From Carettochelys insculpta (taxonomy: Eukaryota > Chordata > Testudines > Carettochelyidae), in contig NC_134138.1 of assembly GCF_033958435.1 (NCBI RefSeq), positions 188,887,298-188,951,297 of the forward strand: a stretch of 64,000 bases of DNA, written 5' to 3'. Below are positions 1 to 9,867 of the stretch, piece by piece. The first letter of the stretch is position 1. Every line of letters starts with the position of its first letter. Position numbers and translations under genes: made by a program. Under the pieces are notes generated by a model. The model was not told the DNA's origin and did no database searches. It worked only from the letters and a program-made list of their open reading frames with translations.

Positions 1-82
1 ATAAGCCATGTGTCCCAGCCCCCAATCAGGTTTGTTGCCCTCTGTTGAACTCTCTTCAATCTGCCCACATTCTTTTTGTAGT
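1..82 (-). mobile_element. CR1 LINE fragment, inverted
   Basis: On the minus strand this piece reads as the CR1 reverse transcriptase C-terminal stretch around the ERVQ-type motif. It matches, in opposite orientation, the plus-strand CR1 text near 545-620. Orientation switches abruptly at about 82, where the plus-strand [14 protein letters not shown] block starts. It is cut by the window edge, so its full extent is unknown. Confidence 0.6.
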
Positions 83-615
83 GGGTCGGTTCTGGGGCTA
101 GTTTTGTTCAACATTTTCATTAATGTTCTGGATGATGGGATAGATTGCACCCTCAGCAAGTTTGTGGATGGCTCTAAGGTGTGGGGAAGGGGTAGACATG
201 CTGGAGGGTACAGAATAATCTGGTCAGATTGGAGGATTGGGCCAAAAGAAATCTTAATGATGTTCAACAAAGACAAGTGCAGAGTCCTGTACTTAGGACA
301 GTAGAATCCCATGCTCTGCTACAGGCTGGGGAATGACTGACTGGGTAAGTGGCAGTTCTGCAGAAAAGGATATGAAAAGCTGGATATAAGTCAAAAATGT
401 GTCCTTGTTGCCAAGAAGGCTAATGGCATATTGGACTGCAGTAGTAGGATCACTGCCAGCAGGTTGAGGGAAATGATTATGTCCCCTCTATTTAGCACAT
501 GTGAGGCAACACCTGGAGTTCTCTCTCTCATTTTGGGCCTCCCACTACAGAAAGGATGTGGGCAGGTTGGAGAAAGTCCAATGGAAGGCAACAAAAATGA
601 TTAGGGAGCTGGGGC
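83..615 (+). mobile_element. CR1 LINE fragment, reverse transcriptase C-terminal half, decayed
   Basis: The translation resembles CR1 reverse transcriptase: [20 protein letters not shown], then a damaged FADD box (FVDG), then [13 protein letters not shown] stop follows at about 302, and later text still shows KKANGIL-like residues in shifted frames. The catalytic FADD is lost. Identification rests on protein similarity to the better CR1 copy at 1589-2452. Confidence 0.75.
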
Positions 616-950
616 ACGTGACCCCTAGGGCAGTCTGCTTGATAATAGCTGCCAATGAGCTATCAAGCTGTTGATCACTACCTATTGAGCCCAGTGATCT
701 AGCCAGTTTTCTATCCACTTTATACTCTATTCATCCAAGCCATACTTCTTTAACTTGCTGGCAAGAATACCATGGGAGACAGTATCAAAGGTTATGCAAA
801 AGTGTATATCACATCCACCACTTTCTCTATATCCATAAAGCCAGTTATCTTATCATAGAAGGCAATTAGGTTGGTCAGACATGAGTTACCCTCAGTGAAT
901 CCATGTTGATTTTTCCTGATCATCATCTTTTTCTCTAAGTGTTTCAAAAT
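616..950 (-). mobile_element. CR1 LINE fragment, reverse transcriptase N-terminal part
   Basis: The reverse complement contains a run like EGNSCLTNLIAFYDK, then a broken DFSKAFDTVSH catalytic region, matching the part of CR1 reverse transcriptase that precedes the FADD box. It lies opposite to the neighbouring piece at 83-615. Frames are broken throughout, so no product is expected. Confidence 0.7.
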
Positions 951-980
951 GGATTATCTGGGACTTTCCCCAATCACTAC

Positions 981-1436
981 GGCTGTGGCCACGCTTGGCC
1001 AAAACTTTGAAATGGCCGTGCTAACAGCCAAAACGAAGAATACTAATGAGGCGCTGAACTGAATATTCAACACCTCATTAGCATTCGCATAGTTCCAGCT
1101 GTGGCGCTTTGAAAACGCTGCTTTCGAAAGCGTGCGGCTCGGTGCGGCTACACAGGGATCCTTTTCGAAAGGACCCCGCACATTTTGAAATCCCCTTATT
1201 CCCTTAAGCTGAGAGGAATAAGCGTATTTGGAAATATGCGGGGTCCTTTCGACAAGAACCCCTGTGTAGCTGTGCCGAGCTGCACGCGTTCGAAAATGGC
1301 ACTTTTGAAGTGCTGCGGCCAGAAGCATGTGAATGCTAACGAGGCACTGAATATTCAATTCAGCACCTCATTAGTATTCTTTGATTTGGCCATTAGCATG
1401 GCCATTTCGAAGTTTTGGCCAAGTGTGGCCACAGCC
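981..1436. mobile_element. Fold-back MITE, Harbinger-like, variant ends
   Basis: A 456-bp near-complete palindrome. The ends read GGCTGTGGCCACGCTTGG and, on the other strand, GGCTGTGGCCACACTTGG, and the match continues inward through the TTTCGAAATGGCC block. Flanks are TAC (978-980) and TAT (1437-1439), an imperfect 3-bp TSD. The central core (about 1150-1260, GGACCCCG and CTTATTCC blocks) is shared with the MITEs at 14216 and 50453. There is no coding capacity. Confidence 0.8.
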
Positions 1437-1588
1437 TATGAGTTTTCAAAGATGAAGGCTAATGGCTCTGCAATCACATCAGCCAGATCTAATGCAGCAC
1501 CTTTCATAGAATCATAGAACAATAGAGCTGGAAGAGACCTAACAAAGCCATCAAGTCCAGCCCCCTGCCCTAGGCAGGACCAAACCCA

Positions 1589-2560
1589 TCATATCAGCCC
1601 AGCCAGGGCTTTGTCAAGGCGAGACTTAAACACCTCCAGGGATGGAGACTCCACTACTTCCCTGGACAGACTATTCCAATGCTTCACCACCCTCCTCGTG
1701 AAAAAGTTTTTCCTAATGTTCAACCTGTACCTTCCCAACCGCAACTTGAGACCATTGTTCTGTGTTCTGTCATCCGTGACCACTGTGAACAGCCTCTCTC
1801 CAGCCTCTTTGCAACCTCCCTTCAGTAAGTTGAAGGCTGTTATCAAATCCCCCCTCAGTCTTCTCTTCTGGAGACTAAACAGTCGCAATTCCCTCAACCT
1901 TTCTTCATAGGTCATATGCTCTAGCCAGTTAATTATTTTGGTCACCCTCTGCTGGACCCTCTCCAGTGTATCCACATCCTTCCTATAATTGAGGGTCCAG
2001 AACTGGACACAGTACTCCAGATGTGGCCCCACCAAAGCCAAAAAAAGAGGAATAATCACTTCTCTGGATCTACTGGCAGCACTCCTCTTGATGCAACCTA
2101 ATATGCCATTAGCTTTCTTGGCTACAATGGCACACTGTTGACTCATGTCCAGCTTCTCGTCCGCTACAACTCCCAGGTCCTTTTCTGCAGAACTACTACT
2201 GAGCCAGTTGGACGCCAGCCTGTAACAATGCTTGGGATTCTTCCAGCCCAAGTGCAGGACTCTGCACTTGTCCTTATTGAACCTCATCAGATTTCTTGCA
2301 GCCCAGTCTTCCAATTTGTCTAAGTCACTCTGGACCCTATCCCTACCCTCCAGCCTATCTACCTCCCCTCCTACCTTAGTGTCATCCGCAAACTTGCTGA
2401 GGGTGCAATCCAACCCCTCATCCAGGTCATTGATAAATATGTTGAACAGCACAGGACCCAGAACCGAACCTTAGGGCACGCCACTAGAAACCGACTGCCA
2501 TCCCAACATCGAGCCATTGATCACTACACGCTGGGCTCGACCTTCTAGTGAGCTTTCTAT
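1589..2560 (-). pseudogene. CR1 reverse transcriptase, long open block with one stop
   Basis: An uninterrupted 287-codon block runs from 2452 to 1589. It begins [13 protein letters not shown], has the catalytic FADD box around residues 21-24, and continues through the thumb and C-terminal region ([38 protein letters not shown]) to a natural-looking end. The frame really extends upstream of the apparent start: GVP, a TAA stop at 2473-2471, then GSVLGPV. That TAA sits where CR1 normally has a glutamine (CAA), so one C-to-T change made it. The LDFSKAFD catalytic motif lies farther upstream near 2630-2660. Confidence 0.85.
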
Positions 2561-3699
2561 CCATCTTTTACCGTCCATTTATCCAATCCACATTCCTTTA
2601 ACTTGCTGACAAGAATATTGTGGGAGACCATATCAAAAGCTTTGCTAAAGTCAAGATGCTGCATTAGATCTGGCCCCAGGGACTTGTGCATGCCCAGCTT
2701 TTCTACATCATACTTAACCTGTTCTTTCACTACAGAGAGCTGGCCACATCCTCCCCATACTGTGCTGCTCTATTGCAGCAGTCTGGGAGCTCACCTGGTC
2801 TGTGAAAACTGAGGCAAAAAAAGCATTGAGTACTTCAAGTATTTTCCACATTATCTGTTACTAGGTTGCCTTCCCCATTCAGTAAGGGTCTTTACACCTT
2901 CCCTGACCACATTCTTGTTGCTAAAATATCTGTAGAAACTCTTCTTGGTATCCTTCACATCCTTTGCTAGCTGCAGCTCCAGTTGCACTTTACCCTTCCT
3001 GGTCCTACCCCTACATGCTCAAGCAGTGTTTTCATACTCCTGCCTAGTCATCTAGCCAAGTTTCCACTTCACGTAAGCTTCCTTTTTGTGTTCAAGATTA
3101 CCGAAGATTTCTTTGTTAAGCCAAGCTGGTTGCCTGCCATATTTTGTTATTTTTGAACTTTGGGGTAGTTTACTCCTACACTCTGAAAAAGGCTTTTTTA
3201 GAATACAGCAAGCTCTGCTGGACACCTTTCCTCATCCTGTATTAGCCTCCCAGGGGATCCTGCCCATCAATTCCTGATGGAGTCAAAGTCTGCTTTTCTG
3301 AAGCCCATAGAGCTGTTTTTGCAGTCCATATTCTGAACTCAGTCATCTCATGATCACTGCCACCCAGGCTGCCACCTACTTCTACTTCTTCTACCCGTTC
3401 TTCCCTGTTTGTGAGCAGCAGATCAAAAGGAGCATGACCTTAATTGGTTCCTCCAGCACATGCACCAGGAAGAATTGTCTGTAACACTCTTCAAAAACTT
3501 CTGGGATTGTCTGTGCACTGCAGAATTGCTCTCTCAGGACGTCCTGGTGATTGAAGTCCCCCAGGCCTGTGAACTGAAAACTTCTGTTAGTTTTTCATAG
3601 AAAGCCTCATGTACCTGATCCTTCAGCTCTGATAATCTGTTGCAAATGCCCTCCACAGTATCACTCTTTTTGCTGCCACCCCAAATCTTAACTCAAGTA

Positions 3700-4033
3700 C
3701 AGTAAACTCTGTCTTAACTGGCATTCTAGTATCAAGAAGTCTCAAATAACTGGCATTTTAACCATAATTAAATTTTAGTTACTTTTCCATAAATAGAGTA
3801 TAGTGAAAGTAAATACAAATAAACACAGCAATTACAGCATAAGTTTACAGTGTACAATACCGCTGTTGTTGGTAAATAAAGTACTCCGCATACATTTTTG
3901 TTTGTTTCTTAATATCTAATCTTGTTTTTCTTTGGTGTTATGCACTGCTAGGTATACCTCTCTGTTATCCAGAATATTTGAATATATGTCAACCTCCTGG
4001 TCCCAGGACTGCCAGATATGAAAGAGTTTACTG
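3700..4033. mobile_element. Tigger/pogo-like MITE inserted in CR1
   Basis: A 334-bp element with ends CAGTAAACTCTGTCTTAACT and, on the opposite strand, CAGTAAACTCTTTCATATCT. It is flanked by TA at 3698-3699 and 4034-4035, as expected for a Tc1/mariner-pogo insertion. CR1 sequence continues on both sides, so it is younger than the CR1. Internal sequence is AT-rich without an ORF. Confidence 0.8.
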
Positions 4034-4083
4034 TACTTTCCAGAGGCTTTTCTCTAGTTTCATACTGGAGTTCTGAGCAATCA

Positions 4084-4542
4084 GGCCATTTCTACACAGG
4101 CCACTTTCTTTGAAAGTGGCATGGTAATACACGGCCCGAAATATGCTAATGTGGCACAGATGCAAATTCCCTGTGCCTCATTTGCATACGGTCATGTGAT
4201 TTGGAGTCCAGAAGACCATTCTTCTGGGCTCCAAAACACCGTGTAGAAGTGCAGCCCCGGGGGAGCTTCCAGAAGGAAGTCCTTCTTCCGGAGGCCCCTT
4301 CTTCCTGAAAATTTTTGGGAAGAAGGGGCCTCCAGAAGAAGGACTTAGTTCTGGAAGACCCTCCCTGGGGGCCGCGCTTCTAAACAGCATTTTGGAGTGC
4401 GGAAGAACGGTCTTCCGGACTCCAAATCACATGGCTGTATGCTAATGAGGCATGGGGAATTTGCATCTGTGCCTCATTAGCATATTTCATGCTGTGTATT
4501 ACCATGCCACTTTTGAAGAAAGTGGCCTGTGCAGAAACGGCC
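4084..4542. mobile_element. Fold-back MITE, Harbinger-like, inserted in CR1
   Basis: A 459-bp almost full-length palindrome. The ends are GGCCATTTCTACACAGGCC and, reverse strand, GGCCGTTTCTGCACAGGCC, with about 65 bp of outer arm very similar (GTGGCATGGTAATACAC and ATATGCTAAT blocks). The TSD is TCA at 4081-4083 and 4543-4545. The centre is a GGCCCCTTCTTCC hairpin. It interrupts the CR1 text GAGCAATCA / GACAGTGCAACTCC. Confidence 0.88.
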
Positions 4543-4640
4543 TCAGACAGTGCAACTCCTTCATCTTTCCTCCCCTCACCTGGTTCTATATATTTTCTCC
4601 ACTCCTTTTGTCAGTTATTACAGATGAGGGAAGTTTAATT

Positions 4641-5195
4641 TTACTGAATAAAATATGATAAATTGCCTATTAAGCAATTTAAAACTTAGTACTTGGATTG
4701 TCTGAAATATCTGACCTTTTTAGTTTTCTGCAAATCATTATATTTTTCATTTATTTCACTTTTTTGTGTGTGTGCTTAGAATGCAGCCGTCTCCCTGCAC
4801 TGATAATTCTGCCGCTTCCCATCTGTCTGTCTTTTTTTCCTTAATGAAAACTAGGACAATTAGATAGCAACAGTGCTGTGTGTATGCCTGGACAGGCTGA
4901 TAGGTAAAATTTCAGGTGCACATTTTTTCCCATATGATGTTAACTTGTTTATTCTGTCCACTGTAACTCCAAATACTAGATACTTTCAAAAGCACCCTTT
5001 AATCAGTGCAGTTCATATAGTGCTTAAGCTAATTAAAAGAGCATTAGTGGTAAAACAATATCAACACTCAAGCTTCAAGTCCTACAATAACCTCTCAGTA
5101 AGCTAGGAAGAACATCCCCTTCAGTCAGTCTTGCCTGTTTTTTTTCTTTTATTTATTTTTATTTTACAGCACCACTAACATTTTTGTTTCTTGAC
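4641..5195. other. Unassigned AT-rich intergenic sequence
   Basis: No convincing ORF, inverted ends or familiar repeat. A T-rich run (about 5139-5165) precedes the short repeat tail that follows. Confidence 0.5.
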
Positions 5196-5255
5196 ACTAT
5201 TTGAGACAGGATAGTGGACTAGTTGGACCCAGTATGCCAATTTCTATGAGCTCAC
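5196..5255 (+). repeat. Short retroposon tail (GACAGGATA...CCCAGTATG type)
   Basis: The text GAGACAGGATAGTGGACTAG followed by GGACCCAGTATGCCAATTTC matches the tail I associate with old amniote retroposons (GGTCTGACCCAGTATGGC type). Only about 55 bp are recognisable, so the parent family is not fixed. Confidence 0.45.
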
Positions 5256-5968
5256 TGAAGTGCATAACCAGACATGCCTCTAACAAAACAAGGTGTGCTC
5301 CTGGCTGTCTGTGGACCACTGCAGTGTGTTGTCAAATAGAGTTGATTCTCTGCAAGAACAATTTGGTGGTTAGTGAATACTGCACTGAGGGGGTTCCTTA
5401 TTTATGGAGGGGCATTCACTCAAGGGAACACAGAATGGGGTTGTTACCTAGTTACCTATTGTGTAGACTCCCACTAGCCTTGGCGTGGATGATTCATGTC
5501 TGTCATAGACCACTCCCCATCCATCTTGAAATCACAGGGGCCCCCAGAACCTTGAAATGACTACATGAGGAGATATATCAGTAACTGCACTGTACACATT
5601 TCCCCTCATCGCTGACAAAATGACATGACTATTAACTGTGTTTCTTTATGTCAGCATCCACTGTTCCCATATGCAACCTAATGTGAAACATCACTCATCT
5701 GAAATTCGTATTTTTGTTCGTAACATCTGCTTCTGTTCTATCATTTATGTTTGAAGGAGTGGATACAAACTAAGCAAACCAATTTATATTCTTGGATTTG
5801 AAAAAGAGGAGGGCATCTTTTAATTCAAATTTGTTAGGTGATGTTTAGATACCTGGAAATATAGAACACCGGTAAGCAACTTGCATAAATATATGATTAT
5901 TTGTAATGCAATAGGAAACAGAATGACAGATAGTTACAGAAATGATGGGTCCATGGCTCTCATAGCTA
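5256..5968. other. Unassigned intergenic sequence
   Basis: Mixed composition with only short ORFs of no recognisable family and no inverted ends that I could find. Confidence 0.5.
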
Positions 5969-5976
5969 CTGCTAGA

Positions 5977-6702
5977 CAGTGTTCCTTTTAATTTTTCTTA
6001 CTCATGAGTAGAATACATTTTATGTACCCCCCATATGAAAGTGACGTGTAACACATCATCTTCATATGGATGCACATAACAAAAATTATGTGATGGAGTG
6101 GGGCTGAGGTATTTGGAATGTGGGAGCTGGTTCAGTCATGGAGCAGAGGGTTGGGGTGCAAGGCTGAGAGAGCTCAGGTTAGGGGTGTGGGCTCTGGGGT
6201 GGGGTCAGGGGATTAAGGGCTCAAGGCTGGTGCAGAAGCCTGGGCTGCAGGCATGGGAGGGCTCTGACTAGGGGTTCAAGCTATGGGGTAGGCTGGGATC
6301 AAGAGGAGTTTGGGGCAAAAGAGGGTGCTCCAGTGTTACTGCAAGGAGAGAGGACTCTCCCAAGTCTTTCTCCTTGCATCAGCACCTGGGCTGGGAGGGA
6401 ACAGCACATTTCCCCACTGGAGCAGCTACAGGGCCAGGCCACCCAGGCCTGGGCAGGATCCTGGCTTTGCAAGGATTGGGGCAGGGGTTGGGGGCCGAAC
6501 CACCCCAGCCATGGCAGGAATGGGGTCAGGCTGCCCTGGCTGCTGCAGGTTGGAGGGCAGACTAGGTGGCAGGTGGAGATGGGCGGCAGGGGAGTCAGCC
6601 CTCCCCTGGCTGCCACAGGTCCCTACCTTGTGTGGCCTCCCTGAGCACCTGCGCAGGGCTAAACAGGTAGTTGTGTATCTGCACAGCTTACAAGGCACCT
6701 AG
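5977..6702. mobile_element. hAT non-autonomous element, GC-rich interior
   Basis: The 5' end is CAGTGTTCCTTTTAATTTTT and the 3' end (CTTACAAGGCACCTAG) is a decayed inverse of it. The flanking octamers CTGCTAGA (5969-5976) and TTGCTAGC (6703-6710) share TGCTAG, a decayed 8-bp hAT TSD. Subterminal text near 6027-6090 is a hairpin (GTGACGTGTAACACATCATC type). The interior carries GGGCTC/GGGGTGCA-type direct repeats (6100-6300). Overlapping ORFs at 6299-6702 are products of this repetitive GC-rich text, not genes. Confidence 0.72.
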
Positions 6703-6710
6703 TTGCTAGC

Positions 6711-7210
6711 CAGTTTTCTCCTTTTTCTAGTTATTATATATGAGAAGTTGTGTTCAGGCAACAGGATGTGGTCTGATTAGTTTTGTAATATACCATTTAG
6801 GAATTTGCTGTGTATTTAAATTTCCATGGGTATTTTGACAAATATATAGAGATAAATACCTCTGGAGAAAAGTTACATAAAAGTCTTAGCTTCCTGCGTA
6901 AAAGAAAGAGATACACCTAAACTTTCTGCAAGGTTACCAGTAAAATATAAGTAAATTGGGACTTCACAGGTTTTGTAGCAGCAGGGTAGAGCTGTGAAAT
7001 CATAGGCGCCCCCCCATGCTTTCACACCTCGCTCGCCCACAGCCACAGTGTAAGCGAGTTTGTGGTAGCCAAAAAATCAAGATGGTCCATATAACAATAT
7101 AACAGGAGGCACAGATGGAGAGAAATTTCCTATCCCACATGCGCTACCTTTCAAAAAAAACATAAACAACTCCCCCCCTCCATTTTGAAAAATAACATCC
7201 TGTATCTAAT
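6711..7210. other. Unassigned AT-rich intergenic sequence
   Basis: No gene or family recognised. A C-rich run lies at about 7008-7016. Confidence 0.5.
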
Positions 7211-7212
7211 CA

Positions 7213-7327
7213 ACTAGTGTGTCTCAACGACCAGTCTGTGAACCAATGCCAGCCCCTGAGTTCTCCCTGACACAGTTCAGGAAGGCAGGAAGCCAGTCCC
7301 TGGTATCAGAAAGGTTGAGAAACACTG
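7213..7327. mobile_element. Short hAT-like element
   Basis: It begins GTGTCTCAACGACCAG and ends GGTTGAGAAACACTG, an imperfect inverted pair of the CAGTGTTTCTCAACC type seen in Charlie-like hAT elements. The next hAT starts eight bases later. I could not find an 8-bp TSD, so it may be truncated. Confidence 0.5.
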
Positions 7328-7889
7328 TGCTAGATCAGTGTGCCTCAACTGGTGTGCCATGGCACACCCGTGTGCCAGGAAGCGGTGCTTGGTGTGCTGT
7401 AAAATTTTGAAAAAAATATTTTAAATTAATTGAATAAATCAGGGGTGGCCAATCCATGGCTCTTTGAGCCATTAAATGCAGCTCCTCCTCAGAGCCACAT
7501 GCAAGGAGTGCTGCCCGCTACCCTGTGCACGCACCCTGCCACTTGATGGGAGAAGCACGGGGCAGCAGTGGTGGCGTTGGGGCTGGTGCAGTGGCAGCGG
7601 TGGCGGCGGCTCTGGGGAGTTGCTGGCATTGAGTTAGAGCAGGGACAGAAGCCTGGGGGTGCCTGGCTCTGGGGAAGAGAGGGGAGTTGGGTTATAGTGG
7701 GGAGCTGGCCCTGGAGGAGTCAGGGGGATTGGGTTATAGCGGGGGCCTGGGGGTGCCTGGCTCTGGAGGAGAGGGAGGGCACTAAGTTAGAGTGGAGGGT
7801 TTTGGGGGTCTGCCCCTGGTGGTGGGGGTGGAGATTGGGTTATAGCTGGGGGTGCCTGGCTGTGGGGGAGGGGAGGGTAAGGGCATTGG

Positions 7890-7916
7890 GTTATATGTAT
7901 ATGTATATGTATGTAG
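7890..7916 (+). repeat. TATATG microsatellite
   Basis: Short run of TATATG-type hexamers inside the hAT element. Confidence 0.85.
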
Positions 7917-8007
7917 TTCCCAGGGCTGGGGCTGAAATGCACTGGTCCTTGAGCTACACCAACTACATGCTTCCCTGGGCTGAAGCTGAAATGCACGGGT
8001 CCTTGGG

Positions 8008-8059
8008 CTATATCTATATCTATCTATATATATATCTATATCTATATATATATCTATCT
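8008..8059 (+). repeat. TATATC/TATC microsatellite
   Basis: About 50 bp of imperfect TATATC and TATC units, close to the 3' end of the hAT element. Probably polymorphic. Confidence 0.88.
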
Positions 8060-8137
8060 CTTGGGTGTCCTGTGAAATTAGTAAGTGTGCTAAAATGTGC
8101 CACAAGGTAATAGAGGTTGCTGAGCACTGCACTAGAT

Positions 8138-8734
8138 GACTGAAATTGTTATTTTCTAACCTATAGTAATTTACTGTTTCAAAACAAGACAATGAATTTA
8201 TGAGACTGGTGGTAAGGTCTGAAATTTGCCAAATGCTTGATTAGGTTTTCCACATTACTTTGTGCCCTGATCTGCTGATCCAAGGGGATGGAATGTGGCC
8301 ATGTGTCTCCTGTTACTGATTTTCCCAGCATGGAAGAATCTCCAGAGGGCACAAAAGCAAATTCAGATGTCTCCGGTTCTTACAAACCTTTATGCCCAAA
8401 TGCTAGGAAGAGATGTGGCTGAAATAAGCCGGGTTCTGGTTCTTCACATCTGATTGAGGGCCTGCTGGGAACCTGGACATTGCCAAGTGGCACTGCTTAA
8501 AGCAGCCTGGAAACTGTGCTGGAGGTAGTCAGCTCTTCTGATGAACTCTGCTTTCTTCAGTATCGAATGGAAAGTTGTGCTGCAGAGAATATGGAATGCT
8601 GTACTTCTCAGTGCCTAAACTGCTACATTATCATGTTAAATACAGGGTCTCTCTTGCACAGTAATCTAACAAAGTGTTTCCCATCTGTGCATTATATGTA
8701 AAGTTGTAGCCTGATGCACCTTGAAGAAAGCGTT
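8138..8734. other. Unassigned intergenic sequence
   Basis: Nothing recognised. The short ORFs show no family motif. Confidence 0.5.
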
Positions 8735-8930
8735 GTTGTGGCTATGTTGGTCCCAGCATATTAGAGACACAAAGTGGGTGAAGTAGTATCTTTTACTGGA
8801 CCTACTTGTTAAAAAAGACCAGCTTTTGATCTTACACAGAGTTGTTCTTCAGACATGCCACTTGTCTCTTACCAACAGAAGTTTGTCCAATATATATTAC
8901 CTCACCCACCTTGTCTTTCTAACAGCTTGA
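8735..8930. mobile_element. SINE-like inverted pair
   Basis: Forward text from about 8740 (GTTGGTCCCAGCATATTAGA, then GTGGGTGAAGTAGTATCTTT) is repeated in reverse orientation at about 8874-8925 (CAACAGAAGTTTGTCCAAT, then ACCTCACCCACCTTGTC). Between them is the TTACACAGAGTTGTTCTTCAG block. I associate these words with a turtle SINE family. The arrangement can fold into an imperfect hairpin. Confidence 0.6.
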
Positions 8931-9865
8931 ATGAATATATTCCTCATTGAAACTTTCATGGTCTTACTAGATGTTAGTCATGTACAAATTTTGGCTGTCT
9001 AAAATTTTTTTCTGTATAAAACACGAGCACCTCTTAAGTGCAAAAATCACACCAAACTCACGTAACAACTCAGACACAAGATTTTCTCAAAAGTTGGATT
9101 GTTTCTAGATTCAGAAAACCTTAAGTGGTTCAGCATCTGCAATATTTGAAATCACTGTAGTTTCCACATAATGAAATTCTTCTGTACATAACGTGGCATT
9201 TCCCACTTGTTCATAACTTCAAAATTGTGGAATCACCTGTCTTCAAATTTGGCTTATTCCTTAGATCTCAAATAAGCTACGTTTGATGTTTCCATTTTAG
9301 CCACAGTTGAGTTATCTCTGCAATAAATGGACAGTTCCAGCCTCCTTTTCCCCACTGTAGTGGAGCATCTGGCAGAGAATAGACGTGGTACCCACTGATC
9401 TTTGGGGACCTAGATGAAAGGAATCATATGCTGCTCTGTTCAAACACAGTGTGCAGTTCAAACTAAGGGCATGGATAGACTGTGACAATGTTGAAACTTG
9501 CATCTGCATGATCCTGGTCCTCCCCTCTGTGTAAAGGCCTTTAGACTGGGGAGGGAACAGAATTGCTGGTCCTCTGGGCAAGGTGGCAGTAGAGGGGGCT
9601 GGCTCTGTATTCCCAGAAGGGACAGGGCCCTGAGTGGAAGGGGTGGGGCTGGGGAAAGCCAGCTCTCAGTGCTAGGCAAACTGTGCTGTGTACCCCCTCA
9701 GCCATCCCTCAGCATTGCAGCAGCAGCTGGGAGCCCTTGCCTCTTTTGAATTGTCCCATTCCCCACCCACCCCCCGCAGTGGACCTGCCTATGGAAATAA
9801 ACTGCAGCCACTGGGCTGAAGCATTCCTGTCAAAATTGCTGTGCAGCCTTGGTGGCTGAGGATTA
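8931..9865. other. Unassigned intergenic sequence
   Basis: AT-rich to about 9300, then moderately GC-rich (9480-9780). ORFs at 9312-9749 overlap on both strands and carry no family motif. No repeat ends found. Confidence 0.45.
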
Positions 9866-9867
9866 GC

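Larger units (their letters stand above)
1504..4640 (-). mobile_element. CR1 LINE, long minus-strand copy split by two MITEs
   Basis: The 3' end is at about 1504-1517, where the TCATAGAATCATAGAA repeat typical of CR1 tails sits. Going upstream on the minus strand come the 3' UTR, reverse transcriptase (1589-2680), the linker (about 2810-3140) and endonuclease C-terminal sequence (about 3140-3690). CR1 text resumes after each of two insertions: at 4036-4083 after the element at 3700-4033, and at 4546 after the element at 4084-4542. The far 5' part fades near 4640. The N-terminal reverse transcriptase appears deleted between about 2690 and 2800. An ancient non-LTR retrotransposon, no longer mobile. 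Confidence 0.85.
7336..8129. mobile_element. hAT non-autonomous element with nested repeats
   Basis: The ends are CAGTGTGCCTCAACTGG and, reverse strand, CAGTGCTCAGCAACCTC. The flanking octamers TGCTAGAT (7328-7335) and CACTAGAT (8130-8137) share CTAGAT. Outer arms encode the typical GTGTGCCA/TGGCACAC hairpin. The interior has a second hAT-like start (CAGGGGTGGCCAATCC at about 7440), GGGTTATAG-type direct repeats, two TATATS microsatellites and a roughly 35-bp duplicated block (7922-7957 and 7975-8010, GCTGAAATGCACNGGTCCTT). Confidence 0.72.

Noticed and set aside
7568..8192. ORFs of 180 and 136 codons on opposite strands
   Set aside because: They cross GGGTTATAG repeats and TATATC microsatellites inside a hAT element.
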